Shown: positions 33,242 to 41,647 of the stretch, one piece after another
Layout of the letters: the number at the start of each line of letters is the position of its first letter
Numbering within the stretch: the first letter of the stretch is position 1
From: Flavobacteriales bacterium
GTDB lineage: Bacteria > Bacteroidota > Bacteroidia > Flavobacteriales_D > Crocinitomicaceae
Length of the DNA: 64,000 nucleotides
NCBI GenBank assembly: GCA_009885545.1
Contig: VFKM01000012.1
Coordinates: 87,667 to 151,666, forward strand
Direction of reading: 5' to 3'
Program-made: the position numbers and the translations under genes
The notes under the pieces: generated by a model
Database searches by the model: none
What the model was told of the DNA's origin: nothing
The model's input: the letters and a program-made list of their open reading frames with translations, nothing else

Positions 33242-33544
33242 TTAGTTGTTTTTTAAATCTGGTACTTGAACAAATGATTCTTTAAGATTCAACAAATTTT
33301 TAATTTTAGTACAATCATCTGCTTTAAGAAGAATTTCATCAAAATGCCCATATTTTGATTTATAACCAAAGATATATTTCAATCCTTCCCATAACCTTCC
33401 AAAAAATGATTTATGATCATAGAGATAAACATGAAAACAAAAATCTCCAAATTCTTGATCATAATCAAATACAACGAAATGCTCTTGTGAAGAGCATTCA
33501 CATCTAACATACAAAGTTTCAGTTTGTGGTTTTTTTCTAGACAT
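33242..33544 (-). CDS. Hypothetical protein, 100 aa
   Basis: Start MSRKKPQTETLYVRCECSSQ; beta-rich (EHFVVFDYDQEFGDFCFHVY) with LWEGLKYIFGYKSKYGHFDE. This CxC...D(F)CFxVYL...LWxGLKYIFG layout is common in phage small proteins of unknown function. Overlaps its upstream neighbour by eight bases. Confidence 0.6.
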   Translation of the reverse strand: MSRKKPQTETLYVRCECSSQEHFVVFDYDQEFGDFCFHVYLYDHKSFFGRLWEGLKYIFGYKSKYGHFDEILLKADDCTKIKNLLNLKESFVQVPDLKNN

Positions 33545-33833
33545 ATAATAAAATTGTTTTATCCTTTGGAAGAGCACCATATGTTTGCAACAGACAAATC
33601 AATGTAGGGACTCCATCACATGAACAATCTTTTGTATCATTGATCCAATCTTCATCTGTTCCAACAGTTTCACTATTCGGATCAAAATTGCTAACTTCTC
33701 TTAAATGGTAACCTCCAGCATACTCATGCTGCATAAAAGTTGCAATCGTAGTTTTATAATCATGTGTAAAATGTTTTTGACATAAGGTTTCAAACTCTTC
33801 TATTGTTAGAGTAATTGCATCAATGTTTATCAA
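33537..33833 (-). CDS. Hypothetical protein, 98 aa
   Basis: MINIDAITLTIEEFETLCQK; EYAGGYHLREVSNFDPNSET; acidic. No family recognised. Co-directional and overlapping with the 100 aa gene. Confidence 0.55.
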   Translation of the reverse strand: MINIDAITLTIEEFETLCQKHFTHDYKTTIATFMQHEYAGGYHLREVSNFDPNSETVGTDEDWINDTKDCSCDGVPTLICLLQTYGALPKDKTILLYV

Positions 33834-33840
33834 ATATTCC

Positions 33841-34089
33841 TTATTCGACTTGTTTTGTAAGAGTATTTAAATAATGTGTTTCACTAATAGATGTTTCAAG
33901 AATCCCATATTTTGTGATTATTTTAGCAATACCAGCATAACCTCTTGAATTACATGCTATACAACTTATACAAATGATGAAGTCACCTGTAACAAACTCA
34001 AACGTTTTTTTACTATAGTTGAAATGGAATTGAAAATCTTCTTTACATAACAAAAGATTCATCCCGCTAAATTTATCAATTATATTCAT
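33841..34089 (-). CDS. GDL-family-like small protein
   Basis: 82 aa; MNLLLCKEDFQFHFNYSKKT, a central TGDFIICISCIACNSRGYAG, AKIITKYGILE. GDF replaces GDL and lies in the middle, so the relationship is uncertain. First gene downstream of a tRNA-Met. Confidence 0.5.
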   Translation of the reverse strand: MNIIDKFSGMNLLLCKEDFQFHFNYSKKTFEFVTGDFIICISCIACNSRGYAGIAKIITKYGILETSISETHYLNTLTKQVE

Positions 34090-34125
34090 ATTTTATTGTA
34101 GTTATGCAAAAATTATGTTATTAAA

Positions 34126-34194
34126 TCCAAGTAAAGATACTCGAAATCTTGCCTCTTAGATTATGATTCTAGAGTCCAACCTTTGGCTACTTGG
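34126..34194 (-). tRNA. tRNA-Met(CAU), short D-arm
   Basis: Acceptor CCAAGTA/TACTTGG with A73; T-arm AAGAT-TTCGAGT-ATCTT; anticodon arm TAGA-ATCATAA-TCTA (CAU). The D-arm is CCA-AAGGT-TGG, a five-base loop. 69 nt without CCA, which is not encoded. Isolated between two small protein genes. Confidence 0.85.
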
Positions 34195-34200
34195 AAATTA

Positions 34201-34401
34201 TTATGATATTTTTTTAATAATATATATTGTATTGCTTATGAAAACAATGTTTAGTCTTTTTGGGTCTAGCGCCTTTATAAGTCCATTATTATAAACAGAA
34301 TTAATAACAATTAAATATCGTAAGTCTTTTTTACAAGAATTATAATATGATTCATTCCAGAATGTACGCAAGGATACTTCAATTAAATCACCAACTTTCA
34401 T
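34201..34401 (-). CDS. GDL-family small protein
   Basis: 66 aa from MKVGDLIEVSLRTFWNESYY; LIVINSVYNNGLIKALDPKR, ending IIKKIS. Starts inside the stop of the fused gene upstream (TCATGA). Confidence 0.7.
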   Translation of the reverse strand: MKVGDLIEVSLRTFWNESYYNSCKKDLRYLIVINSVYNNGLIKALDPKRLNIVFISNTIYIIKKIS

Positions 34402-34928
34402 GAAGATACAATGCAGATACAATCAAAAATATTCGAGCGTCTTGTTTTCAGTTTGCTTCCAGAAGAATCCTCTATTGTAAATTCAAAATCAGGTTTACCA
34501 TTATCTAGTTTCTTACCAGAATCAATAATAGCAATAATAGTTCCAAAAAATGATAAATCAAGTTCATACTTTTCTTGCATTCCAGCTAAAGAAACTATTC
34601 TTGCAACTGGTTTGATAAACCTTACATCAACTACACTTCCAACTTCAACTGATACTCTTGACATATCACCTCCTAATTTTCTTATTCTGTGCCCACGCTC
34701 TGTAACCCCAAAAATACCTTGTGGAAATAAAAAGGTATGTAGTCTTAAATTTTCTGGATTTAACAGAAAAAATTCCGATTCAATATAAATACCAATCGCT
34801 TCTTTTGGAGTATTGTTATAAAGTTTGTTATTCATATCATACCATGCATAATGCTTTTTTATACCCCAGTATATTGGATAGCTTGAAACCAGATATAATT
34901 CTCCAACAATAAAACTTAGGTCGTCCAA
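34398..34928 (-). CDS. Fused GDL-type and second small domain, 176 aa
   Basis: Residues 1-85 (SFIVGELYLVSSYPIYWGIK, AIGIYIESEF, FLFPQGIFGVTERGHRIRKL) are a GDL-like domain. Residues 88-176 begin MSRVSVEVGSVVDVRFIKPV and look like a separate beta protein. A Met lies exactly at the join and the upstream half ends with a typical family C-terminus, so this is probably a recent fusion of two neighbours by loss of a stop codon. Confidence 0.6.
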   Translation of the reverse strand: MDDLSFIVGELYLVSSYPIYWGIKKHYAWYDMNNKLYNNTPKEAIGIYIESEFFLLNPENLRLHTFLFPQGIFGVTERGHRIRKLGGDMSRVSVEVGSVVDVRFIKPVARIVSLAGMQEKYELDLSFFGTIIAIIDSGKKLDNGKPDFEFTIEDSSGSKLKTRRSNIFDCICIVSS

Positions 34929-35424
34929 ATTATTACCTTTAAATCATCTTAGAATGCCCTTTAAATCAATTTAATTTACTTCATTGAAGTCTGACATCAA
35001 AAATAATTCGCATTCATTTAATTGTCACAGAATGAATAGCATAACTCTGATTGATTAACAACTAATTTAGAATCCCTTGTGAAAATTGAATTCACTCTTT
35101 TTGGCTCGTAACCAAATGTGCGCTCCATCACACTCAAGGGACTTGATAAGCAACTATTTTTGAGAGTCGTTGCTCAATTTATCTCTACACACTTGTCTGC
35201 TCCACATCTCGATCCCAAACTTAGAACTACTGTCTTCCACTTTATCTTTTCTTTTCAATTGTTATTTATCTAATATAAAATTTTTATAACGTTTTGATCA
35301 TTATCTTATGGTCGAACAGAAATACCTTATTAGGGTAGCCATGATTGTTGCAAAAGAGTTGCCGGGTTCACGGCAGCAAATAAGCATGGTTCAGGAATAT
35401 TAAACTTTTGCTATTCCTTAATTC
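34929..35424. other. Intergenic, structured, no ORF called
   Basis: About 500 bases with no credible gene. It holds several hairpin-capable segments: GTTGCCG-GGTTCA-CGGCAGC nested in CCATG...CATGG (35340-35390), a long-range pair TCCCTTG/CAAGGGA around 35075-35145, and GCAAC/GTTGC near 35165-35195. Possible untranslated RNA or operon leader. Confidence 0.4.
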
Positions 35425-35928
35425 TTATTGTTCAGGAACAATCTTTGTATTACCTTCAGCTATTAGTGCTTTGATCTTAGAAATTCTAAGATCATTTTCT
35501 TCTACCATCAAAGGTAATTTTTTTAGTTCCTTATCATCATACAAGGAAGCTGGTATATATGAATTAGTTGAATCAACATAAGCTCTTTCCCTTGAAAGAT
35601 TCTCCCCTGATACAACTAAGTTTTGCATCAAAGATCCTGTGCGATCAAGCATCCCGCGCATTTTAATGCAGTATGCTAAACTTACCTTTCCGCCATTAAA
35701 ATTCAACATAGTTAAAGTATTGAATTTTTCTTGGGTTGTTTCAAAAGAAACAAGTTTATTTAACAGAAAATCCCTTTTCATTAAAAGTTCTGGTAAAGAT
35801 TCAATCTCATGTGTTGAAACAGAATCTCTTGGAACCCTGGTTGTTGGACTTCTAGATAAGAGCCTTTCATTCTCTTTGATTGACTTTTTAATTGCTTCAA
35901 TATTTTCTTTTAATTCAAATCCATTCAT
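35425..35928 (-). CDS. Coiled-coil protein, 167 aa
   Basis: Helical N-terminus (LKENIEAIKKSIKENERLLS), a middle with FNTLTMLNFNGGKVSLAYCI, and a helical end (VEENDLRISKIKALIAEGNT). ATG preceded by AAGGAATTAAT. No family recognised. Confidence 0.55.
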   Translation of the reverse strand: MNGFELKENIEAIKKSIKENERLLSRSPTTRVPRDSVSTHEIESLPELLMKRDFLLNKLVSFETTQEKFNTLTMLNFNGGKVSLAYCIKMRGMLDRTGSLMQNLVVSGENLSRERAYVDSTNSYIPASLYDDKELKKLPLMVEENDLRISKIKALIAEGNTKIVPEQ

Positions 35929-35989
35929 ATTAATTCCTTAAATTTCTTATACCTGTATATTAAACCTTATGACTTATGAAACCAATTCA

Positions 35990-36172
35990 TTATTCCCAAC
36001 GGCTGAGAAGCGCCATTTCAGTGTTATAAAAATAGAAACATTCGCCGTCAGAAATTAGTTGAACACCACATCCATGATTATGTTTGTAGCATTCTACAAC
36101 AATTCCTATGCAAAGACGAAGATTAATTCCAACAACACAACATACTAAATCTCCAAGTTTAAAAGGCTTCAT
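35990..36172 (-). CDS. GDL-family small protein
   Basis: 60 aa; FKLGDLVCCVVGINLRLCIG, IVVECYKHNHGCGVQLIS, ending MALLSRWE. Directly after the 113 aa gene. Confidence 0.7.
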   Translation of the reverse strand: MKPFKLGDLVCCVVGINLRLCIGIVVECYKHNHGCGVQLISDGECFYFYNTEMALLSRWE

Positions 36173-36514
36173 TTATTCTCTGGCAAATTGTTCATTTATA
36201 CGTTTTTCAAGTTCTGCGTTCCATCCTGGTTGTTTATATTCATTTATCATACACCAAGTTATTTCTCTTACTTCTGTATCAGATTCTCCAATACCATATT
36301 CTGGCATCAAAGAATTTAAAGAATTGAATAAGTTCATAGCATCCTCAACAGAACATCCTTTATCGATCAAAACATAAGATCTTATAAGAATATGATCCAA
36401 ATGCTTTGTTGCCTCTTTATATTTCTTTGTTTTATTTTGACTTAGGAGACTCCAATCCTCTGGAAGTTGATATGTTTTTCCTTTTACTATTTTTATTCTA
36501 TTATTTCTTTTCAT
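36173..36514 (-). CDS. Hypothetical protein, 113 aa
   Basis: I use MKRNNRIKIVKGKTYQLPED as the start; this leaves a 14-base overlap with the RF2 gene instead of 74. Helical body (YKEATKHLDHILIRSYVLID, VREITWCMINEYKQPGWNAE). Located directly after RF2 and probably coupled to it. No family recognised. Confidence 0.55.
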   Translation of the reverse strand: MKRNNRIKIVKGKTYQLPEDWSLLSQNKTKKYKEATKHLDHILIRSYVLIDKGCSVEDAMNLFNSLNSLMPEYGIGESDTEVREITWCMINEYKQPGWNAELEKRINEQFARE

Positions 36515-37626
36515 ATTTGCTATGAATTGTATTCCGTTCAACAGAATGTAGCAACCATTTTTCAAGAAACTCATTTAGATTGCCATTCAATACTGAATCT
36601 ATATCATACTCCATATGATTAGTTCTTACATCCTTCACATAAGATGTTGGATTAAAAGAATAAGTTCTTATATGCCTACCGAAAGAAATATTTTCCTTAT
36701 TTGAATTAAAAGATTTATCAAATTCTTCAGATTGCTCCTTCTCAGCCTTTTCTTCTAATGCTTGTTTTAATTTTTCTTTCGCAATACGAAAATTTTCATT
36801 TTGAGACCGTTCGGTTCTTGAATTAATTACAATTCCAGTTTCCTTATGAATAAGCCTTGAGGCACTCGAAACCTTATTTACGTTTTGGCCTCCCTTACCA
36901 CCAGATCTACATGCTTGTCTTATATAATCATTTTTGTTAATTTCAATATCAATTGAATTATCTATTTCTGGCTTCACATGAACAGATGCAAACGAAGTTT
37001 CTCTTTTGCCTTGAGAAGAATATGGAGATACCCTTTTGATTCTATGAACTCCCGATTCACCTCGCAAAAATCCAAATACATTTTTTCCTGATATTATAAA
37101 AGAAACATTCTTAATGCCAGCAACATTTCCTTGAAGTTGATTTAAAAGTTTAAATTTGAATCCTTGTTTATCAGCCCATTTACTATACATTCTTAAGAGC
37201 ATCTGGACAAAATCCTGAGATTCAGTCCCGCCAGCCCCAGCATTAATTTCAATCAATGCATTTCTATTAGATTCTTCTCCGTTTAAACAAGACTCCAATT
37301 CAAGATCTTTTAGTTGTTGTGCAATTTTGGTACTAGTCACCATCAATTCATTAAAATAAAAACAATCATCAACCTCAGATAAACATTCAATCAATTCTAA
37401 AGAATCAATTATATTAGTTTCTAATTTTTCAAATGATTCAATACAAGTTTTTAATGTTTCTAATTCTTTCAAAAGAGAAACATTAAGGTATTCTTCTTGT
37501 ACCTGCGTCTCTAATTCCTCTAAACGTATTTTCTTCTTAGAGATGTCAAAGACACTCCAAAAGCGAAGTTAGTTTATTTTGTGACCTAACGAAATCTTGC
37601 TTAATTATATTTTTTGTTTGTTCCAT
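36501..37626 (-). CDS. prfB: Peptide chain release factor 2 with programmed +1 frameshift
   Basis: The gene is join(37626..37549, 37547..36501) on the minus strand. Frame 0 starts ATG at 37626 (MEQTKNIIKQDFVRSQNKLT SLLECL), reaches CTT-TGA-C, and continues in +1 as DISKKKIRLEELETQVQEEY into the 323 aa ORF of the track. GGAG lies three bases before CTT, as in bacterial prfB. Domains: INAGAGGTESQDFVQMLLRM (domain 2), codon-recognition loop VSPYSSQGKRETS (SPY where RF2 normally has SPF), and the catalytic SGGKGGQNVNKV loop (GGQ). It terminates at UGA/UAA. The start overlaps the upstream gene's end, and the UGA makes it self-regulating by RF2 level. Confidence 0.92.
37545..37556 (-). promoter_or_regulatory. 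RF2 recoding site (CUU UGA C)
   Basis: Minus-strand GGAGTGTCTTTGAC: SD-like GGAG, a 3-base spacer, the shift codon CUU, the slow stop UGA and a C after it. This is the same layout as E. coli AGGGGG-UAU-CUU-UGA-C. The shift of peptidyl-tRNA from CUU to UUU skips the U. Confidence 0.9.
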
Positions 37627-38099
37627 TTTAATGCCTCATCATATTCTTTACTATCAGTTAAGAAACATTTTGTTTGATTATGATTCATTGCCCAAACCCA
37701 TTCGCCACCAATATCACCTCCGGGCTTAATACCATATCTTAATATAGCTTGAAGCATCTGATCTTCTCTAATATCAAAAATTGAATTATCTTCAGTGTTA
37801 GCAACCTTATAAGCTCTGCCACCTTGTCCTCTTATATCAATATCCAAAAGAATCAGACTCTTCATTGGAAGATTTAAACGAATAGTGGGAGCTATTATAT
37901 TGGTAGTTGTACACCGTACAAAATAACCTCCTCCATTTTGATATTTTTGGAAACTCCATTCTACATTAGCCCAGCTACAAGCTGACATTCGCTGATTAAC
38001 AGATGAAGGATTAAAATAAAAACTATCCAGATAAGGTTCTTTTCTATTAGGATATAATGGTTGTTGAACGTATCCAATATTTGATAAAGTTTTAATCAT
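37605..38099 (-). CDS. Hypothetical protein, 164 aa
   Basis: Start MIKTLSNIGYVQQPLYPNRK chosen just after the ligase stop. Beta-rich (YFVRCTTTNIIAPTIRLNL, SLILLDIDIRGQGGRAYKVA), then MLQAILRYGIKPGGDIGGEW. No family recognised. Its last 22 bases are also the start of prfB. Confidence 0.6.
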   Translation of the reverse strand: MIKTLSNIGYVQQPLYPNRKEPYLDSFYFNPSSVNQRMSACSWANVEWSFQKYQNGGGYFVRCTTTNIIAPTIRLNLPMKSLILLDIDIRGQGGRAYKVANTEDNSIFDIREDQMLQAILRYGIKPGGDIGGEWVWAMNHNQTKCFLTDSKEYDEALKWNKQKI

Positions 38100-38101
38100 T
38101 T

Positions 38102-39121
38102 TTATTCTGGATCCCTCCAAAAACTCGGAAATCTTGGGACTAAATCTTTACTTAACTCTTGATATTTCACAGTAATCTTAGAACCAATCTTTGGTGGGTT
38201 CTTTCTTTCTTGGTCACTAAAACCAGTTCCAACATTAAACTCAACTCCATTATCCATTATAACATCCAAGGAACCCATTACTCCCTTGTGCTTTCCTTTT
38301 CCTTTTTGATATCCAATAACAGTAACTTCACAATCAAGAAAAGATTTAACTTTTAAAAGTGTGTGCGATCTACCTGACTCATATAAACTATTTGGATCAC
38401 GAAGCATGATTCCTTCATAACCGTACTTCTCTGCTAATTCAAGATGCCAAGCAACCATATCTTTATATGTTTTTTTAGAAGGAACTGCAATAATATCTTG
38501 ATCCAAAAGATCAATTTGATTTTTACCTCTTTCACTAAATGGAAACATAGCTTTTAAATCATCCATGCGCCCCATAAAGGACTTTGGATTATTTGGCATA
38601 TCAAATACCATAAATTTAATTTGCTGCCACTCCTGGTCAGCTGGAGTGCCTTTACGGACTATAGAAACAGTCTCTTGGAATCTTCCATTCCCAGCAAACA
38701 ATTCACCATCTAAAACAATCCCTTTTGGCATTAGATCTTTAAACCATTGTGGAGCATAGTATTCGTTTCCCAATCTAGACCAAAATTTGGTTCCATCCCA
38801 CCAAGCTCTAACGCCGTCTAATTTGTAAGCAACAAACCAACCAGATACATCAATTTCTTCATTCCACACATGAGCAAGTAAGCAAGGAGGAACATTCTTT
38901 AATACTATTTTTGGTTGTTTCATAATGGCAGGATTCATGCCACCAAATCCATTTGAAACATTTGCTTTAATATGTTTACAGGTTCTTTGATCAATTGGTA
39001 AAGATTGTAGTCTCCAAGCCACACAATCACAGCTAACAATACCTCCAATCATTTTAATTTCATAAGGTTTTTTCGCTGAGCCTTGAATAAAAATAGATTC
39101 ACCTTCGTTTAAATGTTTCAT
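38102..39121 (-). CDS. ATP-dependent DNA ligase with SWIM-type zinc finger
   Basis: 339 aa. Residues 28-52 (IVSCDCVAWRLQSLPIDQRT then CKHIKA) form a SWIM finger CxCx(n)CxH. The nucleotidyltransferase core follows: K100 in VAYKLDGVRAWW (KxDGxR), then VLDGELFAGNGRF, IKFMVFDMP, YEGIMLRDP and TLLKVK (motif V). An OB domain ends in LVPRFPSFWRDPE. It seals nicks in phage DNA replication and repair. The SWIM addition is uncommon in bacterial ligases but is seen in some viral forms. Confidence 0.9.
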   Translation of the reverse strand: MKHLNEGESIFIQGSAKKPYEIKMIGGIVSCDCVAWRLQSLPIDQRTCKHIKANVSNGFGGMNPAIMKQPKIVLKNVPPCLLAHVWNEEIDVSGWFVAYKLDGVRAWWDGTKFWSRLGNEYYAPQWFKDLMPKGIVLDGELFAGNGRFQETVSIVRKGTPADQEWQQIKFMVFDMPNNPKSFMGRMDDLKAMFPFSERGKNQIDLLDQDIIAVPSKKTYKDMVAWHLELAEKYGYEGIMLRDPNSLYESGRSHTLLKVKSFLDCEVTVIGYQKGKGKHKGVMGSLDVIMDNGVEFNVGTGFSDQERKNPPKIGSKITVKYQELSKDLVPRFPSFWRDPE

Positions 39122-39164
39122 GTTTTGGAGACACTATATCAAAGATACCAATTACTTACAAGAC

Positions 39165-39395
39165 TTAACTGATTTTACTATAGTCTGACGCAAATATTTC
39201 TTCACTGTATAAAACTATTTTCCCAAAGCCAAATCTTGATAAAATTTCAATAACCATTCCATGCATCGAACAAACAATAAACCAATCTCCATCATATAAA
39301 TATTTTATTTCATATTCATACGAAATTGACTTCTCTGGTCCACGATAAATGATTAAATCTCCAATACCAAAACCCAAGTTATTAATTGCGTCCAT
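39165..39395 (-). CDS. GDL-family small protein
   Basis: 76 aa from MDAINNLGFGIGDLIIYRGP; YLYDGDWFIVCSMHGMVIEI, GFGKIVLYSEEIF, ending YSKIS. Same subgroup as 22745 and 41648 (DWFIV followed by GxGK). Confidence 0.65.
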   Translation of the reverse strand: MDAINNLGFGIGDLIIYRGPEKSISYEYEIKYLYDGDWFIVCSMHGMVIEILSRFGFGKIVLYSEEIFASDYSKIS

Positions 39396-39411
39396 AGTGA
39401 GACACATAAAA

Positions 39412-40362
39412 TTAGTATTTGTGTTTCTTATAAAGCTCAGAAGCTATCTTGGCAACTGATTTTGAATGTTGATTAACCATTTTAAGATTTGATGATTGTG
39501 ATCCGCATCCAGTACCTGGATGCCAAGTCTTTCTTAAAAAAGAAACCATAGACTGAATATATTGAAAGTCAGAAATATCTCTGATTAAATCTGTTGCTTT
39601 TTCTTTTGTTACAGATTGTATATTTTCAACAATCCATCCACGATAAGGTTTGATACCTCTAGCACCCTCTTGGCTCCTTAAACCAGTAATAAATTTATTA
39701 TCAAAATTATATTCGTCCGAGAATACTAATATCTCTTTATGATTTTTGCTGGCTGGCACTAAGAATCCTTTATCCATTTCTTTTGAATTGAACAATTCCA
39801 TGCCATGATTAAAAATTGTTTCTGGAGTGTGTGGCTCCCCAATTTTTCCTGGCTTGCACAAGTTTAAATCATCTTGAATTTTTATTCCAAGCATTGATTG
39901 ATAAACATCTTCTCTAATCATTGTTTGTGAAACTGGGAGTTGCATATCTTGACGATAGTAATCATCACGAAGTAATAAACAACCATTTTGTAAAGCAATA
40001 AGTAATTTATCTAAATCCATTCCTTTTTTTACTGAATAGTCCCAACAAGACCCATCTCCTTTTTCTCTCTCAACAATTCTTTGATCAAGAAAGTATTTCC
40101 AATATTGCCAGTTTAGACATTCTGTATCAACATCCTCAACCGATCCATAATCGTCATATGATGCCCTAATAGGAACTAGTTCTGGATACCAGAAATCACC
40201 AGAGTATACTCCCTCTGTCCCTGCTCGCGGATTAAAAGTTTCTCCATCTCTTCTATAAGAATCCATTGTATATGGATTCTTTGTCAAAAGAAGAAATCTT
40301 ACCTTTTCACCAGAATGGATCGGTAACTGACTGATCTGACAAGTGCCATTAAAACATCCCAT
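39412..40362 (-). CDS. Conserved phage hypothetical protein, 316 aa
   Basis: MGCFNGTCQISQLPIHSGEK opens the protein; the MGCxNGTCxISxLPIxxGxxV start is shared by proteins of many large phages, with no known role. Later blocks are LLLRDDYYRQDMQLPVSQTM and KPYRGWIVENIQS. It follows the zinc-ribbon mini-gene immediately. Confidence 0.65.
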   Translation of the reverse strand: MGCFNGTCQISQLPIHSGEKVRFLLLTKNPYTMDSYRRDGETFNPRAGTEGVYSGDFWYPELVPIRASYDDYGSVEDVDTECLNWQYWKYFLDQRIVEREKGDGSCWDYSVKKGMDLDKLLIALQNGCLLLRDDYYRQDMQLPVSQTMIREDVYQSMLGIKIQDDLNLCKPGKIGEPHTPETIFNHGMELFNSKEMDKGFLVPASKNHKEILVFSDEYNFDNKFITGLRSQEGARGIKPYRGWIVENIQSVTKEKATDLIRDISDFQYIQSMVSFLRKTWHPGTGCGSQSSNLKMVNQHSKSVAKIASELYKKHKY

Positions 40363-40363
40363 G

Positions 40364-40543
40364 TTAATTTCCTGGCTTCTTCAAACAAACTCCGCAAACG
40401 TATTCATAGCAAATTCCCTCAAGATGCAAACCGCACTCAGTACAATTATTTGTTGTTGGCTCTCTAAAACATTCCGTACAAACGTAACCATTAAATGGAT
40501 CTAGTAATGAATCAGTTTCTTTATTGCAACTCCAACAATTCAT
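40364..40543 (-). CDS. Small zinc-ribbon protein, 59 aa (below track cutoff)
   Basis: ATG at 40543: MNCWSCNKETDSLLDPFNGY ... VCTECF ... CTECGLHLEG ... CGVCLKKPGN, TAA. Four CxxC pairs, so probably two zinc sites. It overlaps the upstream gene by four bases (ATGA) and ends just before the 316 aa gene. Confidence 0.75.
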   Translation of the reverse strand: MNCWSCNKETDSLLDPFNGYVCTECFREPTTNNCTECGLHLEGICYEYVCGVCLKKPGN

Positions 40544-40950
40544 GATGAATATAGTCCATATCCACCAATGTTAATTGTTCCACTTTCTTCAATTTGTTCT
40601 ATGACACAAGTTGGTTTACCAAGCTTAATAACAAAACAATAAAGTTGAAAATAGGAACTTGGGCATATGAATATATTCTGATCTTTATCTTCTTGATTAG
40701 GAAACTCATCAATCTCAACATCATCTTCTTTTATACCAAGAAGCATTAGCTTTTTCCAGTTTTCATACGGGAAAGTATTAGCTTCATAATCGGCACAAAA
40801 ATCTGTAAGATCAAAACCTGCAATCTTGCATCCTTTTTTGTAAGCTTTTTATATTTCTTTTGCTGTTAAATTAGAAGAAACATAAAAATCATCTGATCTA
40901 TTATGTCCATCACAAGACCAATCACCAACTGTTAGCTTTATAATATACAA
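40540..40950 (-). pseudogene. Conserved phage protein interrupted by an in-frame TAA
   Basis: A single 137-codon frame starts TTG at 40950 with AAGGAACT upstream: (M)YIIKLTVGDWSCDGHNRSDD FYVSSNLTAKEI, TAA at 40849-40851, then KAYKKGCKIAGFDLTDFCAD ... MLLGIKEDDVEIDEF ... YGLYSS. The halves join without a gap into one coherent protein of a kind common in large phages (TVGDWSxDGHxxSDxF). Either a nonsense mutation, a sequencing error, or readthrough. The track's 68 aa ORF is only the tail. Confidence 0.65.
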
Positions 40951-40997
40951 TTTATAGTTCCTTTTATTCTAAAAAATAATACTTTTTTTTAATGCAG

Positions 40998-41069
40998 TGA
41001 CTCATAACGGTTTCGATCCGTTTTCACAAGCCTGAGAAGCTCGGGGCCTAGCCAGTAGCCGAATGAGCC
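40998..41069 (-). tRNA. tRNA-Glu(CUC)
   Basis: Acceptor GGCTCAT/ATGAGTC, A73; D-arm GGCT..GGCC with GG in the loop; anticodon arm CGAGC-TTCTCAG-GCTTG (CUC); T-arm AACGG-ATCGAAA-CCGTT with A at position 54. 72 nt, no encoded CCA. Confidence 0.8.
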
Positions 41070-41092
41070 GAATATCCATAAAAAGCGTCAAT

Positions 41093-41161
41093 ATAGAGAC
41101 AAAAAATTTAATAAGTTTTTTTTTGATTAATTTAAATGTAAACTTATTAGGCATTCTCTAT
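41093..41161 (-). ncRNA. Two-stem RNA element, copy A
   Basis: Minus strand: outer stem ATAGAGA/TCTCTAT, inner stem ATAAGTTT/AAACTTAT with ACATTT starting the loop. It lies 23 bases upstream of tRNA-Glu(CUC). Members B-E in the tRNA array have the same architecture. Confidence 0.6.
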
Positions 41162-41286
41162 AATTCATCGAGATATGTTTATGGAATATCCCTAATATTG
41201 CAGCTTGACATAAAAAATGTTTCCTTTTCTACAGCACCTAGTGCCGATTTCTTACTTTACCAAGATTCAACATTAATATCAACCAA

Positions 41287-41526
41287 TTATTCAACTGAAC
41301 TAATGATCTGAATACATCCGTCTTTTAACAAAGATTCCATTCTTTCGAAAGAACAATAACATAATTTATAGCTGCTAAAATCAAAAATCAAACACGGATC
41401 TTTAACTGACACTATTATCAGTAAGGCTCCTTGTGTGATAACATTATTTTTATATCCTAAATTTGAATTGGCAATTTCCATTATTATTGGAAAGCATATT
41501 ATTTTAATTAAATCTCCTTGTTTCAT
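41287..41526 (-). CDS. GDL-family small protein
   Basis: 79 aa from MKQGDLIKIICFPIIMEIAN; ALLIIVSVKDPCLIF. The longer track start is wrong because it runs back through tRNA-Gln(CUG) at 41536-41605. Confidence 0.65.
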   Translation of the reverse strand: MKQGDLIKIICFPIIMEIANSNLGYKNNVITQGALLIIVSVKDPCLIFDFSSYKLCYCSFERMESLLKDGCIQIISSVE

Positions 41527-41535
41527 TTTAATCAG

Positions 41536-41605
41536 CTCTGATGTAGAAACTCGAATTCTATCAACTTGTTTCAGAGACAAGTCACAACATCCCGTTGCCA
41601 TCAGA
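41536..41605 (-). tRNA. tRNA-Gln(CUG), short D-arm
   Basis: Acceptor TCTGATG/CATCAGA, G73; D-arm CAAC-GGGAT-GTTG; anticodon arm CTTGT-CTCTGAA-ACAAG (CUG); T-arm TAGAA-TTCGAGT-TTCTA. 70 nt. Lies in the apparent 5' extension of the next ORF. Confidence 0.85.
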
Positions 41606-41647
41606 ATTATTTTTTTTGAGTAACAGTAATATTGCTACTCTTAAAAA

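Noticed and set aside
40849-40851. Stop-codon reassignment in the phage
   Set aside because: TAA, TGA and TAG all end well-supported genes with close downstream starts, and no clear suppressor tRNA was identified; the interrupted gene is better explained locally.
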